From the NCBI GenBank assembly GCA_030840545.1, contig JAVEEH010000017.1:1-17808 (forward strand): a stretch of 17,808 nucleotides of DNA, read 5' to 3'. Positions within the stretch are counted from its first letter, which is position 1; each line of letters opens with the position of its first letter. A program made the translations under genes and the position numbers. Below the pieces are notes generated by a model that did not search any database, was not told the origin of the DNA, and saw nothing but the letters and a program-made list of their open reading frames with translations. The stretch is from Frankiaceae bacterium. Lineage in GTDB: Bacteria > Actinomycetota > Actinomycetes > JAFAQI01. Below are positions 1 to 7,490 of this stretch, piece after piece.

Positions 1-678
1 GACAGCCTCGTGGCCGGGCTGAAGCAGGAGGGTTACACGGTCGTCAAGAAGGTCGTCAACTTCGCTCTTCCCGACTACGACTCCGTCGCCATCGACTTCA
101 AGAGCAAGGGCGTCAACTACGTCTACGACACCATCGACCGCGAGGGCAACGTCCGGCTGTGCAAGGCACTCGACGACAACGGCGTCAAGCTCACGGCCAA
201 GGTGCTCACCACGCAGAGCTGGGAGCAGTCGATCGGTCAGGACTACAGCGACTCACCCACATGTCGCAACGAGCTGTGGGCCACCGGCAACACCCTCAAC
301 TACGAGGACACGAAGTATCCGCTCGTCGCCGACTTCCGCGGCCAGATGGCTGCCGACGGGCACGGCGGGTCGACCCAGCTCTCCGACTGGACACTCGAAG
401 GGTGGGCCGGCGGGCAGTGGTTCGCGGATGCAGCCACGTCCTGCGGCGCCGACCTCACCCGCCGGTGCCTGGAGGCGTTCATCAACAGCGGCCAGCTCTA
501 CACCGCGCACGGGCTTCTCACCGCGCGCAACTTCCATGAGCTCTCCCGCCACCCCGAGCCGTCGCACAACTGCATCAACGTGGTGCGGTGGTCGGACGCA
601 GCGCACGGCTGGGTCACCCAGGTGCCGGACATGCACAAGAACTGCTTCACCCTGCACGAAGTGCCCTACCAGTCCTGA
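1..678 (+). CDS. Substrate-binding protein of a branched-chain amino acid type ABC transporter (5' truncated)
   Basis: This is the C-terminal part of an extracellular solute-binding protein; the reading frame is open from base 1, so the start and any lipoprotein signal lie outside the window. The visible 225 residues look like the second half of a type-I periplasmic-binding fold (Peripla_BP_6, LivK-like). A segment near FKSKGVNYVYD fits the ligand-domain strands, and a C-terminal run with WTLEGWAGGQWFADA is typical of the late helices. Six or more cysteines in the visible part (for example in PTCRNE, SCGADLTRRC, HNCINV, KNCFTL) suggest structural disulfides, as expected for an exported protein. 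It points toward the minus-strand liv-type transporter genes and stops 7 nt short of livF. I infer that it delivers ligand to that transporter. The ligand cannot be read from the sequence; amino acids, amides or small organic acids are all possible. Confidence 0.8.
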   Translation, partial: DSLVAGLKQEGYTVVKKVVNFALPDYDSVAIDFKSKGVNYVYDTIDREGNVRLCKALDDNGVKLTAKVLTTQSWEQSIGQDYSDSPTCRNELWATGNTLNYEDTKYPLVADFRGQMAADGHGGSTQLSDWTLEGWAGGQWFADAATSCGADLTRRCLEAFINSGQLYTAHGLLTARNFHELSRHPEPSHNCINVVRWSDAAHGWVTQVPDMHKNCFTLHEVPYQS

Positions 679-692
679 CCGGTCGTCAGGAC
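672..692. terminator. Hairpin covering both stop codons of a convergent pair
   Basis: GTCCTGAC (672-679), a five-base loop CGGTC (680-684) and GTCAGGAC (685-692) form a perfect 8-bp stem. The stop of the binding-protein gene (676-678) and the stop of livF (688-686, minus) both lie inside the stem, at mirror positions. There is no T-run on either side, so a classical intrinsic terminator is uncertain; a shared bidirectional hairpin terminator between two converging genes is the likeliest reading. Confidence 0.45.
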
Positions 693-1381
693 GTTGCCGC
701 CCGGCTGACATAGCCCGGCAGTGCCCGGCCGCGCAGCTCACCCGGCTCCCCGGCGAACGCCAGCTCGCCGCGGGCCAGCACATAGACGAGGTCGGCCATC
801 CGCAAGGCGTGGGAGAGGTGCTGCTCGACCAGGACGACGGTCGTGCCGGCCAGCGCCAGGTCACGGACGACATCGAACAGCTGGCGGGTGACGCGAGGTG
901 CGAGCCCGAAGGAGATCTCGTCGAGAAGGAGCAGCCGGGTGTCGCGCAGCAGCGCCCGTGACATCGCGAGCATCTGCTGCTCCCCGCCGGAGAGGCTGCC
1001 CGCCAGCTGCGTCAGCCGCTCCGCGAGAACGGGGAAGGCGAGCAGTGCCGGATCCAGGTCGGCGCCCCGGCCGGCGAAGACCTCCAGGTTGTCGCGCACC
1101 GACATCGTCGCGAAGATGCCGCGTCGCTCCGGGATGAGCAGCATGCCGGCCCGGGCCCGGGCATCCGGGGGCATCGCTGCGAGGTCGGTGCCACTCCACG
1201 TCATGCTGCCGCCGCGAAGGGGAAGCAGTCCGGCGACGACCGACAGCAGCGTGCTCTTCCCCGCGCCGTTGGGCCCGAGCAACGCGGTCAGCCCGCCGCT
1301 GGGCACGTCGAGGTCGAGGCCGTGCAGCACCTCCACGGCGCCATAGCCGGCGCGCATGCCTCGCAGCGACAGCTCGATCAT
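686..1381 (-). CDS. livF: Branched-chain amino acid type ABC transporter ATPase LivF
   Basis: This is one of the two cytoplasmic ATPases of a liv-type (HAAT family) importer, 231 residues, the normal length for LivF. Walker A is GPNGAGKST (36-44), the ABC signature is LSGGEQQ (130-136), Walker B is LLLLDE (150-155), and the switch histidine is H188 in EQHLSHA. The region around LIPERRGIF (82-90) corresponds to the LivF-typical Q-loop segment. Walker B is followed by ISFGLAP, where the family usually has PSLGLAP, a mild change. The open frame extends much further upstream, but that part only mirrors livG. The chosen ATG at 1381 gives a canonical LivF N-terminus (MIELSLRGMRAGYG), lies 10 nt after the livG stop and has GAGGCG upstream. 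It is the last gene of the operon. Confidence 0.93.
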   Translation of the reverse strand: MIELSLRGMRAGYGAVEVLHGLDLDVPSGGLTALLGPNGAGKSTLLSVVAGLLPLRGGSMTWSGTDLAAMPPDARARAGMLLIPERRGIFATMSVRDNLEVFAGRGADLDPALLAFPVLAERLTQLAGSLSGGEQQMLAMSRALLRDTRLLLLDEISFGLAPRVTRQLFDVVRDLALAGTTVVLVEQHLSHALRMADLVYVLARGELAFAGEPGELRGRALPGYVSRAATS

Positions 1382-1391
1382 GGCGGTCGCC

Positions 1392-2186
1392 TCATGCCGT
1401 GGACTCGACATCGAGATAGACGTCGAGCACTGCCGGGTCGGCGCGCACCTCGGCCGGGCTGCCGGCCGCGATGAGCCGGCCTTCCGCCATCGCAAAGACG
1501 CGATCGGCCACGTCGAAGACGAGCTCGACGTCATGCTCGACGAGCAGGACCGCGACGCCGGACGCTGCAATCGACCGGATGACCCGCTGCAGGTGGCGCG
1601 TGCCAGCGGTGTCCAGACCGCTCGCCGGCTCGTCCAGCAGCAGGACGCTCGGATCGTGGCAGAGCGCACGACCCAGCTCGACCAGCCGCAGCGTGCCGGT
1701 CGGCAGCGAGCCGGCCGGAGCGTCGCGCACGTCCTGGAGCTCGAGCAGCTCCAGGACTTCCTCGACGCGACGGCGATGCCGCTCGTCGTCCGCGACGAAC
1801 AAGCCGAGGATGCCGAGCAGCAGTCCACCGACCCGCACGAAGCCGCGAGCCTCGGTGCGATTCTCGGCGCCGACGCGCAAGTTGTCCTCGACAGTCATCG
1901 TCGGGAACACCGCAAGCCGCTGGAACGTCCGGCCGACACCGAGCCGCGCCCGCGCGTCTGCGGTGCGCGCCGTGATGTCGACCCCGTCGAGCAGCACCTG
2001 CCCGGAGTCCGGTCGTTCGGCTCCGGCCAGACAGTGGAACAGAGTCGTCTTGCCGGCGCCGTTCGGTCCGATCAACGCCGCTACCTCGCCGGGCACCGTG
2101 CGCAGGCTGACCGCGTCGACAGCGGTGAGACCGCCGAACCGTTTGACGATGTCGACGGCGGCGAGCACTCCGGCGCCTGGCCTCAA
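1392..2186 (-). CDS. livG: Branched-chain amino acid type ABC transporter ATPase LivG
   Basis: Second ATPase of the liv-type importer, 264 residues from a TTG start. Walker A is GPNGAGKTT (40-48), the Q-loop is TFQR (87-90), Walker B is VLLLDEP (181-187) with D-loop ASGLD, and the switch histidine is H218 in VEHDVELV. The signature position reads LPTGTLRLVE (161-170), not the textbook LSGGQ; related LivG proteins show comparable degeneracy. The TTG at 2186 overlaps the permease stop codon (TTGA, 4 nt) and has AGGAGG 10 nt upstream (2202-2197), which suggests translational coupling. A GTG at 2168 (258 residues, MLAAVDIVKRFGG) is the main alternative and would leave a 14-nt gap but a poor ribosome-binding site. 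The longer open frame upstream is a shadow of the permease. Confidence 0.9.
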   Translation of the reverse strand: MRPGAGVLAAVDIVKRFGGLTAVDAVSLRTVPGEVAALIGPNGAGKTTLFHCLAGAERPDSGQVLLDGVDITARTADARARLGVGRTFQRLAVFPTMTVEDNLRVGAENRTEARGFVRVGGLLLGILGLFVADDERHRRRVEEVLELLELQDVRDAPAGSLPTGTLRLVELGRALCHDPSVLLLDEPASGLDTAGTRHLQRVIRSIAASGVAVLLVEHDVELVFDVADRVFAMAEGRLIAAGSPAEVRADPAVLDVYLDVESTA

Positions 2187-4171
2187 GACGGCGTCGCCTC
2201 CTGTTGACGGGCCTCCCGCAGCGAACGCACCCGGTCGAGTGCGGCGCGGCCCCGTGCGGACAGCACCGGAGCCGGCGGCGGCGGGGGCACGGCGGCCTGG
2301 TAGCGGCGCAGCAGGGCCGTCGGAGTCGTCAGCCACTCCGCGAGCAGCCGGCCGAGCTCGGCGGCACCGCCGGGGAGACGGCCGAGGAAGGCTGCGAGCA
2401 GGCCGACCGGGATGAGGTAGGCGTTGTCCTGACCGGTGAGCCCGTTCACGAGCACGATGAACGCCGCCCCGACCACTGCGGCGGCCGCACTGTCGGCACC
2501 GAAGACGACGACGACGGCGAACCACGGCAGGCTCGCGGCCAGCGGGTCGAACGTGGTTGCTTCGAAGGACTGTCCTTGCTGCACCAGCAGAGCGCCACCG
2601 AGACCGGCCAGCATCGCGCTCACGGTGAAGATGAGGACCTTCAAGACGCGCACGTCGACGCCGACCGAGCTGGCGCCTTCCTCGCTGTCCCGGATCGCGA
2701 CGAGGGAGCGGCCGAGTGCGCCGTTGCGCAGATTGAACATGACGAGGAACGCGATCGCGAGCATCGATAGCTCGAAGAGGTAGAACGCGTGATCTCCGCG
2801 CAGCGACAACCCGAACAGCGACGGTCGTTGGACGTTCACGTTGTCGGTGAACGACGGCTGGGAGAACACGAAGCGACTCACGAATGCGCCGACCGCGAAC
2901 GTCGTCAGCGCGAGGAATAGCCCGCGCCGGCGGATGGCCGGGTAGCCGGTGAGGAAGCCCACGATGCCGGCGGCCAACACTGCCACGAGCAGAGCGACCA
3001 GCTGCGGCGTGCTGGTGCTGACCTTGCCGAAGAACAACGCACCGAGACCCGCATACCCGGCCTGTCCCAACGAGATCTGCCCGCTGTAGCCGGTCACGGC
3101 CACGATGGAGATGAAGATGATGGCGAGTGCGGGGATCTGCTGTGCCTGCCGCAGCGCGACATCACCGAAGGTCAACGGCACGAGCATCGCGACTGCGGCC
3201 ACTGCGTATTGCGCGGCCATCCGTCGTACCGACGGCTCGGTCGCACGACGTCGTGCGAATGTCACCGCGCTGCCGGCGTCGCCGCCGGCTTCGGCCAGCC
3301 GGCTGCGGACCAGCAGCGCGACCAGCAACATGACGATCGGCAGGTTGGCGTGCAGGGCGTTCCACACCGACAGCAGCTGTGCGTTGGAAGGGGCCCACAG
3401 GTTCATCTGACTCTGCCCGAGGCCGAGTGCGATCCCCGCACCGATCGCCACCGGGATGCTCGTCAGACCGGCGATGACGGGCATCGCGAACGTCTCGAGC
3501 ACCACGAGCGTGAGCCCGAACGGGTCGAGTGAGATCTGCGAAGCGATCAGGATGCCGGTCAGCGCGGCGAACACGCAGCCGATCACCCAGCCGACAGCGG
3601 CGACCCGGTCGGCGTCGACACCCGACAGCTGTGCGAGGTCACGGCGGTCGACGACCGCACGGATCTGGGTGCCCAGCGGAGTGAGACGCAGGGCGAGACC
3701 GAGGAGCAGGGTGCCGACGACAACGACCGCCAGGTCGGCGACTGAGTCGAGGTGCACCGTGAGCGAGCCGGGGTGCAGCACGCGTTGGGAGAACAGCGAC
3801 GCGGGGTGCCTCGCCTGCGCACCCCAGACGACATAGGCGATGCCGACGAGCAGCACCAGCAAACCGATGGTCGCCACGAGCGACTCGGCGGCCGTCGCCG
3901 AGCGGCGGTGCAAGGGGCGGAAGACCACCCGCTCGAGCGCGATTCCCAGCCCGGGAGCGAAGACGAGCAGCACGAGCGCCGCCGCGATCCAGACGGGCAC
4001 CCCCCACTGGTCGGTCAGCTGCCAGAACAGGTAGGCCGCGATCATCGCGATCGCGCCGTGGGCGACGTTGAACACCCCGGTGGCGCGGTAGGTCAACAGG
4101 ATGCCTACGCCGGACAAGGCCGCGATGGCACCGAGGCCGAGTCCGGCCAGGGCGTAGTTGAGAGCGAGCAC
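2183..4171 (-). CDS. livHM: Fused LivH-LivM permease of a branched-chain amino acid type ABC transporter
   Basis: A single 662-residue membrane protein joins the two permeases that are usually separate. Residues 1 to about 290 are LivH-like: a start rich in small residues, TYRATGVFNVAHGA (27-40), and the ATPase-contact loop around GTQIRAVVDRRDLAQLSGVD (167-186). Residues from about 315 are LivM-like: TGYSGQISLGQAGYAGLGA (360-378) and GRSLVAIRDSEEGASSVGVD (487-506), followed by further hydrophobic helices to about 600. The joint (about 290-320) is a charged stretch. The C-terminus carries a hydrophilic tail of about 50 residues with a run of prolines (629-635). The GTG at 4171 starts 6 nt after the upstream gene and gives the usual short LivH N-terminus. 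One polypeptide would provide both halves of the translocation channel driven by LivG and LivF. Such fusions are known in actinobacteria. Confidence 0.92.
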   Translation of the reverse strand: MLALNYALAGLGLGAIAALSGVGILLTYRATGVFNVAHGAIAMIAAYLFWQLTDQWGVPVWIAAALVLLVFAPGLGIALERVVFRPLHRRSATAAESLVATIGLLVLLVGIAYVVWGAQARHPASLFSQRVLHPGSLTVHLDSVADLAVVVVGTLLLGLALRLTPLGTQIRAVVDRRDLAQLSGVDADRVAAVGWVIGCVFAALTGILIASQISLDPFGLTLVVLETFAMPVIAGLTSIPVAIGAGIALGLGQSQMNLWAPSNAQLLSVWNALHANLPIVMLLVALLVRSRLAEAGGDAGSAVTFARRRATEPSVRRMAAQYAVAAVAMLVPLTFGDVALRQAQQIPALAIIFISIVAVTGYSGQISLGQAGYAGLGALFFGKVSTSTPQLVALLVAVLAAGIVGFLTGYPAIRRRGLFLALTTFAVGAFVSRFVFSQPSFTDNVNVQRPSLFGLSLRGDHAFYLFELSMLAIAFLVMFNLRNGALGRSLVAIRDSEEGASSVGVDVRVLKVLIFTVSAMLAGLGGALLVQQGQSFEATTFDPLAASLPWFAVVVVFGADSAAAAVVGAAFIVLVNGLTGQDNAYLIPVGLLAAFLGRLPGGAAELGRLLAEWLTTPTALLRRYQAAVPPPPPAPVLSARGRAALDRVRSLREARQQEATPS
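2197..2202 (-). promoter_or_regulatory. Ribosome-binding site that favours the TTG start of livG
   Basis: AGGAGG on the minus strand lies inside the last codons of the permease gene and ends 10 nt before the TTG at 2186. It supports that start over the GTG at 2168, which would be 28 nt away. Confidence 0.5.
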
Positions 4172-4177
4172 GCGCCG

Positions 4178-4753
4178 TCAGCTGCCGGGGGCCGGGTCAC
4201 AGACCCGGCAGGGTCGCAGGCCCCGCCGCCGCACCGTCGCGGCGTCGACCGCCGCGACATCCCGCTTGTTCGCGACCAGCGCGCAGTCCGGCCGGTGGAA
4301 TGACGATCCGGCCGGCAGCGCGACGAAAACGTGTTTCCCGTCACCGACCGGTGCGGGCGGGCTCCCGGCGGCGGGTGCGGGTGCAGCAAGGTCGGCAGCG
4401 AACAGGGCGTAGAGGTCGTTGATCTTGCGTTCGAGCTCGCTGACCCGGGCGAGCTCGCGGCGGATGTCGTCGGTGGCGAGCACGACGGCAGCGAGGATGA
4501 CCAGGGCGATGCCGGTGAGTCCACCGGAGACGAGGTAGGGCAGCTGTTTGGCCGTCAGCGCCTGCCCGGAGACGCCGTACCAACCGAGAAACAGGGCGAC
4601 CGCGCCGAGCACCGCGAGCAGCCATCCGAAGACCGGCCGCACCGACGCCCAGACCCAGTGCCACAGCTGTCTGCGGTCAGGCACCTCGACCGTTGCGGGT
4701 GCGGCACGTTCCCGCCGCTCGCTGATGACGTCGTCCCCGGTTGCCTGGGTCAT
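4178..4753 (-). CDS. Two-helix membrane protein with a C-terminal Ada-like zinc-binding motif
   Basis: I do not recognise a named family for this 191-residue protein. Residues 1-38 are hydrophilic. Two hydrophobic segments (about 40-60 and 72-93) are followed by a charged, probably coiled-coil stretch with ELARVSELERKINDLYALF (100-118). A Pro/Ala-rich linker leads to a small terminal domain with FHRPDC (152-157) and LRPCRVC (179-185). H153-x3-C157, a 24-residue gap and C182-x2-C185 match the Cys-x3-Cys...Cys-x2-Cys spacing of the Ada zinc domain, with His in place of the first Cys, so a bound zinc is likely. The gene starts within the upstream gene's stop (ATGA overlap at 4750-4753) and ends 6 nt before livHM. 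I infer a link to the transporter or the surface protein, possibly structural or sensory. Confidence 0.8.
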   Translation of the reverse strand: MTQATGDDVISERRERAAPATVEVPDRRQLWHWVWASVRPVFGWLLAVLGAVALFLGWYGVSGQALTAKQLPYLVSGGLTGIALVILAAVVLATDDIRRELARVSELERKINDLYALFAADLAAPAPAAGSPPAPVGDGKHVFVALPAGSSFHRPDCALVANKRDVAAVDAATVRRRGLRPCRVCDPAPGS

Positions 4754-6117
4754 GACCGCCGCCCGCCGACAACCGGACGGCGTCGGGCGAGCACGGCGAC
4801 CCGCCAGCCGAAGAACAGTCCGAGACTGCCGAGCGCTAGCACCGCATAGAGCGTCTCGAGCTGCCCGCCGGAGAGCAGGTCCCGGAAGCTGCGCAACAGT
4901 GACTGCGACGGTGCGACCGTCGGTGCCGGCTGGGTCGGCGTCGTGGCCAGACCACTGACCAGATCACCGCCGGCGAGTGGCTGGCCGCCGGTGGTCCCGG
5001 GCGGCGCCGGTTGACCGGGTGGGCCACCGCCGGGCTGACCGGCGCCGCCGCTTGCGAACACAGGCTCCCGGCCGTGGCCGGCGGCAGCACCCACCGCGCC
5101 GAGGGTGATGTGTCCGACGTAGGTCCCGTTGGCATTGACCCCGGGCAGCGCCGGCACCTGGTCGAACGGTGGCGGCAAGGGCGGCAACGGGTTGGGCACA
5201 TAGGGCAGGCCACTGACCGGCAGCGCGACGTCCACCTCGACCCCGGTGGCTTCGCTGCGGCCGCTGTTGCTGGTGTCGACGCGATGCGCTCCGACGGTGC
5301 GCAGGGTGACTCCGTGCTGGCTGAGCCGGCGCGTCACGGCCGGGCCGTCCTTGCCGGCGACGTGGATGCCTGCGTTGTCGATCGATGCGGCCTGTCCGGC
5401 CGCGGTCACGTCGCTCACTGTTATCGACGGCCGGTCGCGTGGCTGAGAGCCCGTACCGAGGTGGATGTCGTCGACGGCGCGGATCGAGCCGATGTGCACG
5501 ACGCCGCCGATGACGATGTCGGACAGCAGCGTCTCGACGTGGAGGTCGACGCCGCCGGCCGTCGAGCGGACGCTGCTGGTCGCCGTGCTCGTCCGGATGC
5601 TGACAGCCCCTGGCGTTCCGGTGAGCAGCGAGACATCACCGGCGGAGGTCTGCCCGGCGTTGTCGGTCGAGCCGGCGTGCGCAGCCGCCGTCAGCGGTGT
5701 CACGACCACTGGCCCGGACCCCATCGGCTGCCCGCCGCCCGCTGCCGTGTCGTGTTGCCGGCGTGGATAGCTCGCATCGGCGAGCAGCGGATATGCCGGC
5801 GGATCGACCGGGCACGGGAACAGCTGCGAGCAGAGCAGCTGCGGCCCCTGGGTCACCAGACGACCGGGGAACGCCGAGGCGGCGAGGGCCTCGCTCGCGC
5901 CGCCGGTATCGAAGTCGCTCGCTGCATAAGCCAGGGCGTCATCGAACAGCGAGGCGGTGATGATCGAGCCCGCCGGCTTCTGCGTCACGATCACGTGCAC
6001 GGCAGTCGCCGTGGTCTGGGCCTGGAAGAAGTCCTCGGCCGCGGCCGGCGCTGCCGTGGCGGTCATGCAGACGCCGCCTACCAGGACGGCAAGGCAGCCG
6101 CGCAGGGCGATTGCCAT
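4750..6117 (-). CDS. Secreted surface protein with a C-terminal membrane anchor
   Basis: This is a 455-residue exported protein without a recognised catalytic domain. A signal peptide (1-27, cut after APAAA) is followed by a mature ectodomain with one likely disulfide (C96/C102). A short repeat occurs at 148-160 (AGSTDNAGQTSAG) and 243-255 (AASIDNAGIHVAG). A Pro-rich hinge (308-318) and a long Gly/Pro/Thr-rich stalk (356-405) come next, then one transmembrane helix (about 422-444) and an Arg-rich tail, giving an outward-facing, C-terminally anchored topology. Alternating IGS/HIGSIRA and GHITLGAVGA segments recall actinobacterial 'choice-of-anchor' surface proteins, but I cannot assign a family. 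The ATG at 6117 is chosen over the one at 6135 because GGGAGG lies 5 nt upstream of it and the signal peptide begins there. It is the first gene of the liv-type operon and overlaps the next gene by 4 nt. Confidence 0.8.
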   Translation of the reverse strand: MAIALRGCLAVLVGGVCMTATAAPAAAEDFFQAQTTATAVHVIVTQKPAGSIITASLFDDALAYAASDFDTGGASEALAASAFPGRLVTQGPQLLCSQLFPCPVDPPAYPLLADASYPRRQHDTAAGGGQPMGSGPVVVTPLTAAAHAGSTDNAGQTSAGDVSLLTGTPGAVSIRTSTATSSVRSTAGGVDLHVETLLSDIVIGGVVHIGSIRAVDDIHLGTGSQPRDRPSITVSDVTAAGQAASIDNAGIHVAGKDGPAVTRRLSQHGVTLRTVGAHRVDTSNSGRSEATGVEVDVALPVSGLPYVPNPLPPLPPPFDQVPALPGVNANGTYVGHITLGAVGAAAGHGREPVFASGGAGQPGGGPPGQPAPPGTTGGQPLAGGDLVSGLATTPTQPAPTVAPSQSLLRSFRDLLSGGQLETLYAVLALGSLGLFFGWRVAVLARRRPVVGGRRS

Positions 6118-6122
6118 GCCTG

Positions 6123-6128
6123 CCTCCC
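6123..6128 (-). promoter_or_regulatory. Ribosome-binding site of the surface-protein gene
   Basis: GGGAGG on the minus strand ends 5 nt before the ATG at 6117. It decides that start over the in-frame ATG at 6135, which would place this site inside the coding region. Confidence 0.6.
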
Positions 6129-6194
6129 GGGACATCGTCGTCCGGGCGGATCCCTCTCGGGACGCGTGGCCGACCCGCCCGAATCGCCACGTTC

Positions 6195-6200
6195 AGGATA
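6195..6200 (-). promoter_or_regulatory. Candidate -10 element for the surface-protein/liv operon
   Basis: TATCCT on the minus strand fits the actinobacterial TANNNT -10 consensus and lies in the 121-bp divergent gap. It would give a leader of roughly 70 nt before the ATG at 6117. No convincing -35 is seen. On the plus strand the same bases read CAGGAT, a weaker -10 candidate for the divergent phosphodiesterase gene. Confidence 0.35.
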
Positions 6201-6238
6201 GGGCGGGCGTGGACTTTCGTCGCGTGCCAGCATGCAGC

Positions 6239-7054
6239 GTGAGCAGCCGGCCTCGCATCGTCGCCCACCGCGGCGCGTCCGCGGACGAAGCGGAGCACAC
6301 CTTGGCCGCCTATCGCCGGGCGCTGGACGACGGCGCCGAGGGTCTCGAGTGCGACGTGCGGCTCACCCGGGACGGCGTGCTTGTGTGCGTGCACGACCGG
6401 CGGATCGACCGCACGTCGAGCGGTCGCGGTGTCGTCTCGACCCTCGAGCTGGCCGACCTGGCCGACCTCGACTTCGGGTCGTGGCACCCGACGACCGGGC
6501 CGGCGTCGGACGGCGAGGCGCCGGACTGGGATCGCAGCAGCGTGCTCACGCTCGCGCGGTTGCTCGAGGTGGTGTCGGACAGCGGCCGCGACGTCGAGCT
6601 CGCCATCGAGACCAAGCACCCGACCCGTTATGCCGGGCTGGTGGAGCTGACGTTGGTCGAGCTGCTGGCAGAGCATGGGCTCACCCGGCCGACCGACGCC
6701 AGCACCGTGCACGTCCGAGTGATGAGCTTCGCGGCCACCGGCCTGCGCCGGTTGCGGGCGCTCGCGCCCGCTCTCCCGACCGTCTATCTCATGGACCGGT
6801 TGCCCCTACGGCTACGGGACGGCGCGCTTCCCGGCGGCGCTGTCGCGGCCGGTCCGGCACTGCGCGTCCTGCGGGCGCACCCTGGCTATGTCGACCGGGT
6901 GCAGGCGCTCGGCGGTGAGGTGCATGTCTGGACCGTCGATGACGCGGACGACGTCGAGTTCGTCGCCGGCCTCGGGGTTGACGTCGTCATCACCAACCGT
7001 CCGGGCTCCGTGCGCCGCCAGCTCGACGGGTTGGCCGACCCCGTCACGCCCTGA
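6239..7054 (+). CDS. Glycerophosphodiester phosphodiesterase
   Basis: A GDPD-family TIM-barrel enzyme that hydrolyses glycerophosphodiesters to glycerol-3-phosphate and an alcohol. It has 271 residues, the usual size for the cytoplasmic type, and no signal peptide. The catalytic and metal motifs are present: IVAHRGAS (7-14) with H10, GLECDVRLT (35-43) with E37 and D39, VHDRRIDRTS (51-60) with H52, LAIETK (121-126) with E124, and the barrel-closing VHVWTVDD (227-234) and VVITNRP (249-255). The GTG at 6239 puts the first strand immediately after the start. In-frame GTGs at 6224 and 6209 are possible, and none has a clear ribosome-binding site. The gene is divergent from the liv-type operon, and its last 11 nt overlap the end of the minus-strand membrane-protein gene. 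A glpQ homologue near pheA and serS also occurs in mycobacteria, as I recall. Confidence 0.92.
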   Translation: MSSRPRIVAHRGASADEAEHTLAAYRRALDDGAEGLECDVRLTRDGVLVCVHDRRIDRTSSGRGVVSTLELADLADLDFGSWHPTTGPASDGEAPDWDRSSVLTLARLLEVVSDSGRDVELAIETKHPTRYAGLVELTLVELLAEHGLTRPTDASTVHVRVMSFAATGLRRLRALAPALPTVYLMDRLPLRLRDGALPGGAVAAGPALRVLRAHPGYVDRVQALGGEVHVWTVDDADDVEFVAGLGVDVVITNRPGSVRRQLDGLADPVTP

Positions 7055-7490
7055 CGGACCGTCGGCGCGTCAGCTCGTGGATGAGCCACAGCACCACGAC
7101 CGTGGCCTCCGCGACCGCCGACAGCGCCTTCTCGGGCGACGGCAGCCACCCCGGGTCGTTCATGTTGGGCATCGGCCCGAGCTTGCCGATATTGACGTAG
7201 GTGTAGAGCATCACCGCAGCGAACGACCCCGCCCCGACCAGAGCCGCCGCCCACCAGACGTAGCGGTTGCCGACCGCGAGGAGCGCCAGCGCGACGATCG
7301 CCGCGACCACACCTTGCGCATAGAACAGTCGCGCCTGCGTGATCGTGCCGGGTGCGGCGTTGAACGGATGGGCGGCCAGGTGGATGTGGACGTAGGCGCT
7401 GACGCCGAGTGCTGCTGCGGCGAGCACTCGCAGCGCGATGCCGGCGGCGGGACCGGTGGCCGACCGATGGTCGGTCGAGAGCGTCGTCAC
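7044..7490 (-). CDS. Small four-helix integral membrane protein
   Basis: Unrecognised 148-residue protein with four predicted membrane helices (about 17-38, 55-74, 77-97 and 121-140). Helix 1 carries a histidine cluster (VHIHLAAH, H35, H37, H41), and the loop between helices 3 and 4 contains GPMPNMNDPGWLPSPEKA. The C-terminus is basic. The GTG at 7490 is the only plausible start at the head of the first hydrophobic segment; the long open frame upstream mirrors arcA. The start has no good Shine-Dalgarno sequence, and a 5-bp inverted repeat (7492-7509) sits just before it. It follows arcA by 32 nt on the same strand. Its function is unknown; the histidines would suit metal or haem binding, but that is speculation. 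Confidence 0.75.
   Translation of the reverse strand: MTTLSTDHRSATGPAAGIALRVLAAAALGVSAYVHIHLAAHPFNAAPGTITQARLFYAQGVVAAIVALALLAVGNRYVWWAAALVGAGSFAAVMLYTYVNIGKLGPMPNMNDPGWLPSPEKALSAVAEATVVVLWLIHELTRRRSVRA

Noticed and set aside
1356..2207. Long plus-strand open frame opposite livF/livG (283 codons)
   Set aside because: It is antisense to clear ATPase genes and its translation has no recognisable domain; long antisense frames are expected at this GC content.
5011..6201. Plus-strand open frame of 396 codons opposite the surface-protein gene
   Set aside because: The minus-strand frame has a signal peptide, a ribosome-binding site and a membrane anchor; the plus-strand translation is Arg/Gly-rich without features.
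5957..6238. N-terminal extension of the phosphodiesterase
   Set aside because: It overlaps the signal-peptide region of the divergent surface-protein gene, and the GDPD fold begins right after the GTG at 6239.
7051..7073. CTGACG/CGTCAG pair at the phosphodiesterase 3' end as a terminator
   Set aside because: Only 6 bp with an 11-nt loop lying inside the coding end of the opposing gene; too weak.
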